From positions 1 to 7,969 of the forward strand of contig JAUVGS010000079.1 in NCBI GenBank assembly GCA_030593665.1: a stretch of DNA of 7,969 bases. Reading direction: 5' to 3'. A model generated the notes under the pieces. It searched no databases. It was not told where the DNA came from and saw only the letters and a list, made by a program, of their open reading frames with translations. Source of the DNA: Chitinivibrionales bacterium. Its GTDB lineage: Bacteria > Fibrobacterota > Chitinivibrionia > Chitinivibrionales > JANQEN01. Shown here piece by piece: positions 6,781-7,969 of the stretch. Positions within the stretch are counted from its first letter, which is position 1. Each line of letters opens with the position of its first letter. The translations under genes were made by a program, and so were the position numbers.

Positions 6781-6995
6781 CTTTTCCGAAAACGATAATC
6801 ACTCACACAGTATTGAAGCATTCCGTAATTTACCTCAAATTCTTTCAACCATCTATCTACCCTCTTCGGCACATCACAGAGTTGATTTTCAAGCATGTCA
6901 AGATAATGAAGCTTAAGCTTCAACATGTTAAGCAATCACACCCATTGTTCCTTTTCCCTTTTAATCAAAACCTGCTTAACAGTACATTCCAAATC
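6768..6995 (-). pseudogene. Small protein-like frame with one internal TGA (decayed or hypothetical gene)
   Basis: On the minus strand a frame runs from 6995 to a TGA stop at 6770-6768, broken by a single in-frame TGA at 6938-6936. The part after that TGA gives a 52-residue protein from an ATG at 6926. It is rich in charged and aromatic residues and helix-like, for example DVPKRVDRWLKEFEVNYG followed by MLQYCVSDYRFRKRNYQ. The part before the TGA is also protein-like (VKQVLIKREKEQWV) and begins near a TTG at 6992. The opposite strand is open in the same codon register, but its translation is poor in acidic residues and rich in Ile, Phe and His. I therefore judge the minus strand the coding one. 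No clear ribosome binding site is seen and no family is recognised. It may be the remnant of a longer gene, or an intact 52-residue gene; its stop abuts the inverted-repeat unit. Confidence 0.4.
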
Positions 6996-7005
6996 TTAAT
7001 TAAAG

Positions 7006-7011
7006 TATAAT
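7006..7011 (+). promoter_or_regulatory. Candidate -10 element upstream of cheX
   Basis: A perfect TATAAT lies in a very AT-rich tract about 90 bases before the cheX start. No good -35 is found at the normal distance. A second TATAAA at 7036-7041 sits in the small inverted repeat ACTAT-AAA-ATAGT (7035-7047 region). The remaining bases up to 7101 show no Shine-Dalgarno and no other recognisable site. In such AT-rich sequence a chance match is quite possible. Confidence 0.25.
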
Positions 7012-7101
7012 ATATAGACAAATACTGAGTTCAACTATAAAATAGTATATATATCTATAAAAAACAAAAGTTGTCCGTTAACCTTTAGTAAAGCAACAAT
7101 T

Positions 7102-7563
7102 ATGAATGTACACTATATAAATCCATTCATTTCTTCAACCATTGAAACCTACAAAACCATGCTGAATTGTATTGCTACGCCAGGAAAACCAATTCTGAAA
7201 CAAGCACCCTATATTACCTATGATATTACCGGTAATATAGGATTGTCTGGTAGTGCGCATGGATCAATCTCTTTAGCATATAAAGAAAAAGCTGCCGTGG
7301 ATACAGTTTCGGCAATGTTGGGCACTACTTTATCTGCTGACAAACCGGAAATAATCGATGGTATCGGAGAATTGATAAATATTATTGCTGGTTATGCAAA
7401 AAAGGATTTAACCGGGTATAATCTTGAGATATCGTTGCCTACTGTAATTATAGGAAAGGACGTAGTTGTTACAGTACCCTCAGGTGTAAACGCATTTATT
7501 ATTCCATTTTCATCCCGGATCAGTGATTTTACAATGGAAATTGCTCTTGAAACGAATCGATAA
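7102..7563 (+). CDS. cheX: CheX-type CheY-P phosphatase
   Basis: A 153-residue cytoplasmic protein of the CheC/CheX/FliY phosphatase family, which dephosphorylates the chemotaxis response regulator CheY-P and so ends the signal. The start MNVHYINPFISSTIETYKTML is typical of CheX, and YDITGNIGLSGSAHGSISL (40-58) forms the first family segment. The catalytic helix is DGIGELINIIAGYAKKDL (86-103), with the ExxN pair E90 and N93 needed for phosphatase activity. SLPTVIIGK (111-119) and VPSGVNAFIIPF (125-136) complete the fold. The length matches CheX (about 150-160), with one phosphatase helix rather than the two of CheC. No other chemotaxis gene lies in the window, so it is a stand-alone copy that may serve a CheY-like receiver encoded elsewhere. 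No Shine-Dalgarno precedes the ATG. A strong terminator follows about 80 bases downstream. Confidence 0.92.
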   Translation: MNVHYINPFISSTIETYKTMLNCIATPGKPILKQAPYITYDITGNIGLSGSAHGSISLAYKEKAAVDTVSAMLGTTLSADKPEIIDGIGELINIIAGYAKKDLTGYNLEISLPTVIIGKDVVVTVPSGVNAFIIPFSSRISDFTMEIALETNR

Positions 7564-7640
7564 AGACACAGTATTTAGATACAATTAACTCGTTATCAGC
7601 CTTATAGATTTTTCTTTTACATTCATGGAAATAATTGGGC

Positions 7641-7679
7641 AAAAAAAACTCCTCCTGAGAAAATCAGAAGGAGTTTTTT
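7641..7679. terminator. Bidirectional intrinsic terminator
   Basis: The stem ACTCCTCCTGA (7648-7658) pairs with TCAGAAGGAGT (7664-7674) with one mismatch around the loop GAAAA. It is flanked by an eight-A tract on the left (7641-7648) and a six-T tract on the right (7674-7679), so it gives a hairpin plus U-tract on both strands. It lies between cheX (plus) and the convergent minus-strand gene ending at 7712 and can terminate both. Confidence 0.93.
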
Positions 7680-7711
7680 ATAATATCCTATTTGAAAATT
7701 GATAACTTTTA

Positions 7712-7969
7712 TTATTCTTCCTGAACACCTACCTTTATACTATGCAGGTGTATAGTACCTTCTTTGTCAGTCACCTTTAACAATGCCAGATACAATCCAT
7801 TCGTAACCAATTTCCCCTGTTTATTTTTCAGATCCCAGCGATACCGGTTCGTTGATTTATCCGTCTCGAATTCATCAATAACATTACCCAGGTGGTCATA
7901 GATAGTCATCTCCGCATAGGCAATGTCCTTTATATTTATAACAAAAGCGACAGCGCCATCACGAGTTCT
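7712..7969 (-). CDS. C-terminal FlgD-like/secretion-tail domain of a larger protein, 5' end off window
   Basis: The frame is open from the right window edge to a TAA at 7712, giving 85 C-terminal residues of an incomplete protein. A methionine at fragment residue 21 is internal, because the frame and the domain both extend upstream of it. The pattern is that of FlgD Ig-like or type IX-like sorting-tail domains: strand-rich VAFVINIKDIAYAEMTIYD, then IYDHLGN (23-29), the conserved WD (45-46) followed by KNKQGK, NGLY (57-60), LLKVTDKEG, and a closing IKVGVQEE. Such domains sit at the C-termini of secreted or surface-anchored proteins in FCB bacteria. The visible part says nothing about the function of the main body. 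Whether a type IX system exports it cannot be judged from this window. It converges on cheX with a shared terminator between. Confidence 0.65.
   Translation of the reverse strand, partial: RTRDGAVAFVINIKDIAYAEMTIYDHLGNVIDEFETDKSTNRYRWDLKNKQGKLVTNGLYLALLKVTDKEGTIHLHSIKVGVQEE

Noticed and set aside
6907..6922. Perfect 16-base palindrome TGAAGCTTAAGCTTCA as a regulator-binding site
   Set aside because: It falls inside the minus-strand protein-like frame and arises from alternating Lys/Leu codons (AAG CTT AAG CTT), so it has a coding explanation and no promoter context.
6771..7010. Plus-strand open frame of 79 codons beginning with TTG
   Set aside because: It has no ATG at its start and no ribosome site. 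It has only one acidic residue and is loaded with Ile, Phe and His. It lies exactly opposite the more protein-like minus-strand frame in the same codon register, so it is best read as its antisense shadow.

Overview
The window reads as chromosomal sequence from a Gram-negative (diderm) bacterium: it carries lipoprotein-release (Lol) ABC transporter genes. The last gene ends in a FlgD-like/secretion-tail domain of the type common in the Fibrobacterota-Chlorobiota-Bacteroidota (FCB) superphylum. The plus-strand genes lack a Shine-Dalgarno sequence and the intergenic DNA is AT-rich, which also fits an FCB-type lineage (for example Fibrobacterota/Chitinispirillia). That placement is an inference from few genes and is held with low to moderate confidence.

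Positions 1-5254 are a minus-strand block read right to left: lysS (lysyl-tRNA synthetase), a LolC/E-type permease, lolD (its ATPase), mcsA and mcsB. McsB is cut by the window start. The 293-base lysS-lolC spacer is rich in inverted repeats, some of which could pair in mutually exclusive ways in the lolC leader. The lolD-mcsA spacer is almost entirely a tandem heptamer repeat. mcsA and mcsB are three bases apart and must be co-transcribed. The block links lipoprotein trafficking with the arginine-phosphorylation protein quality-control pair. No ctsR is present between lolD and mcsA; clpC could lie beyond the left edge.

Positions 5255-5437 are a short AT-rich divergent region. Next comes a plus-strand flavoprotein of the geranylgeranyl reductase family (5438-6604). 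After it lies a 497-base gene-poor stretch (6605-7101). This holds a roughly 123-bp MITE-like inverted-repeat unit flanked by 11-bp direct repeats, and directly beside it a minus-strand reading frame of about 75 codons that looks protein-like but is interrupted by one TGA. Then come a stand-alone CheX-type CheY-P phosphatase (7102-7563), a strong bidirectional terminator (7641-7679), and the C-terminal 85 residues of a minus-strand secreted or surface protein running off the right edge.

Most of the window is ordinary housekeeping sequence. No defence system, CRISPR array or biosynthetic cluster is visible. The observations that merit a second look are the degenerate locus at 6635-6995, the heptamer array at 1458-1544, the alternative-pairing leader upstream of lolC, and the bacterial geranylgeranyl reductase homologue.
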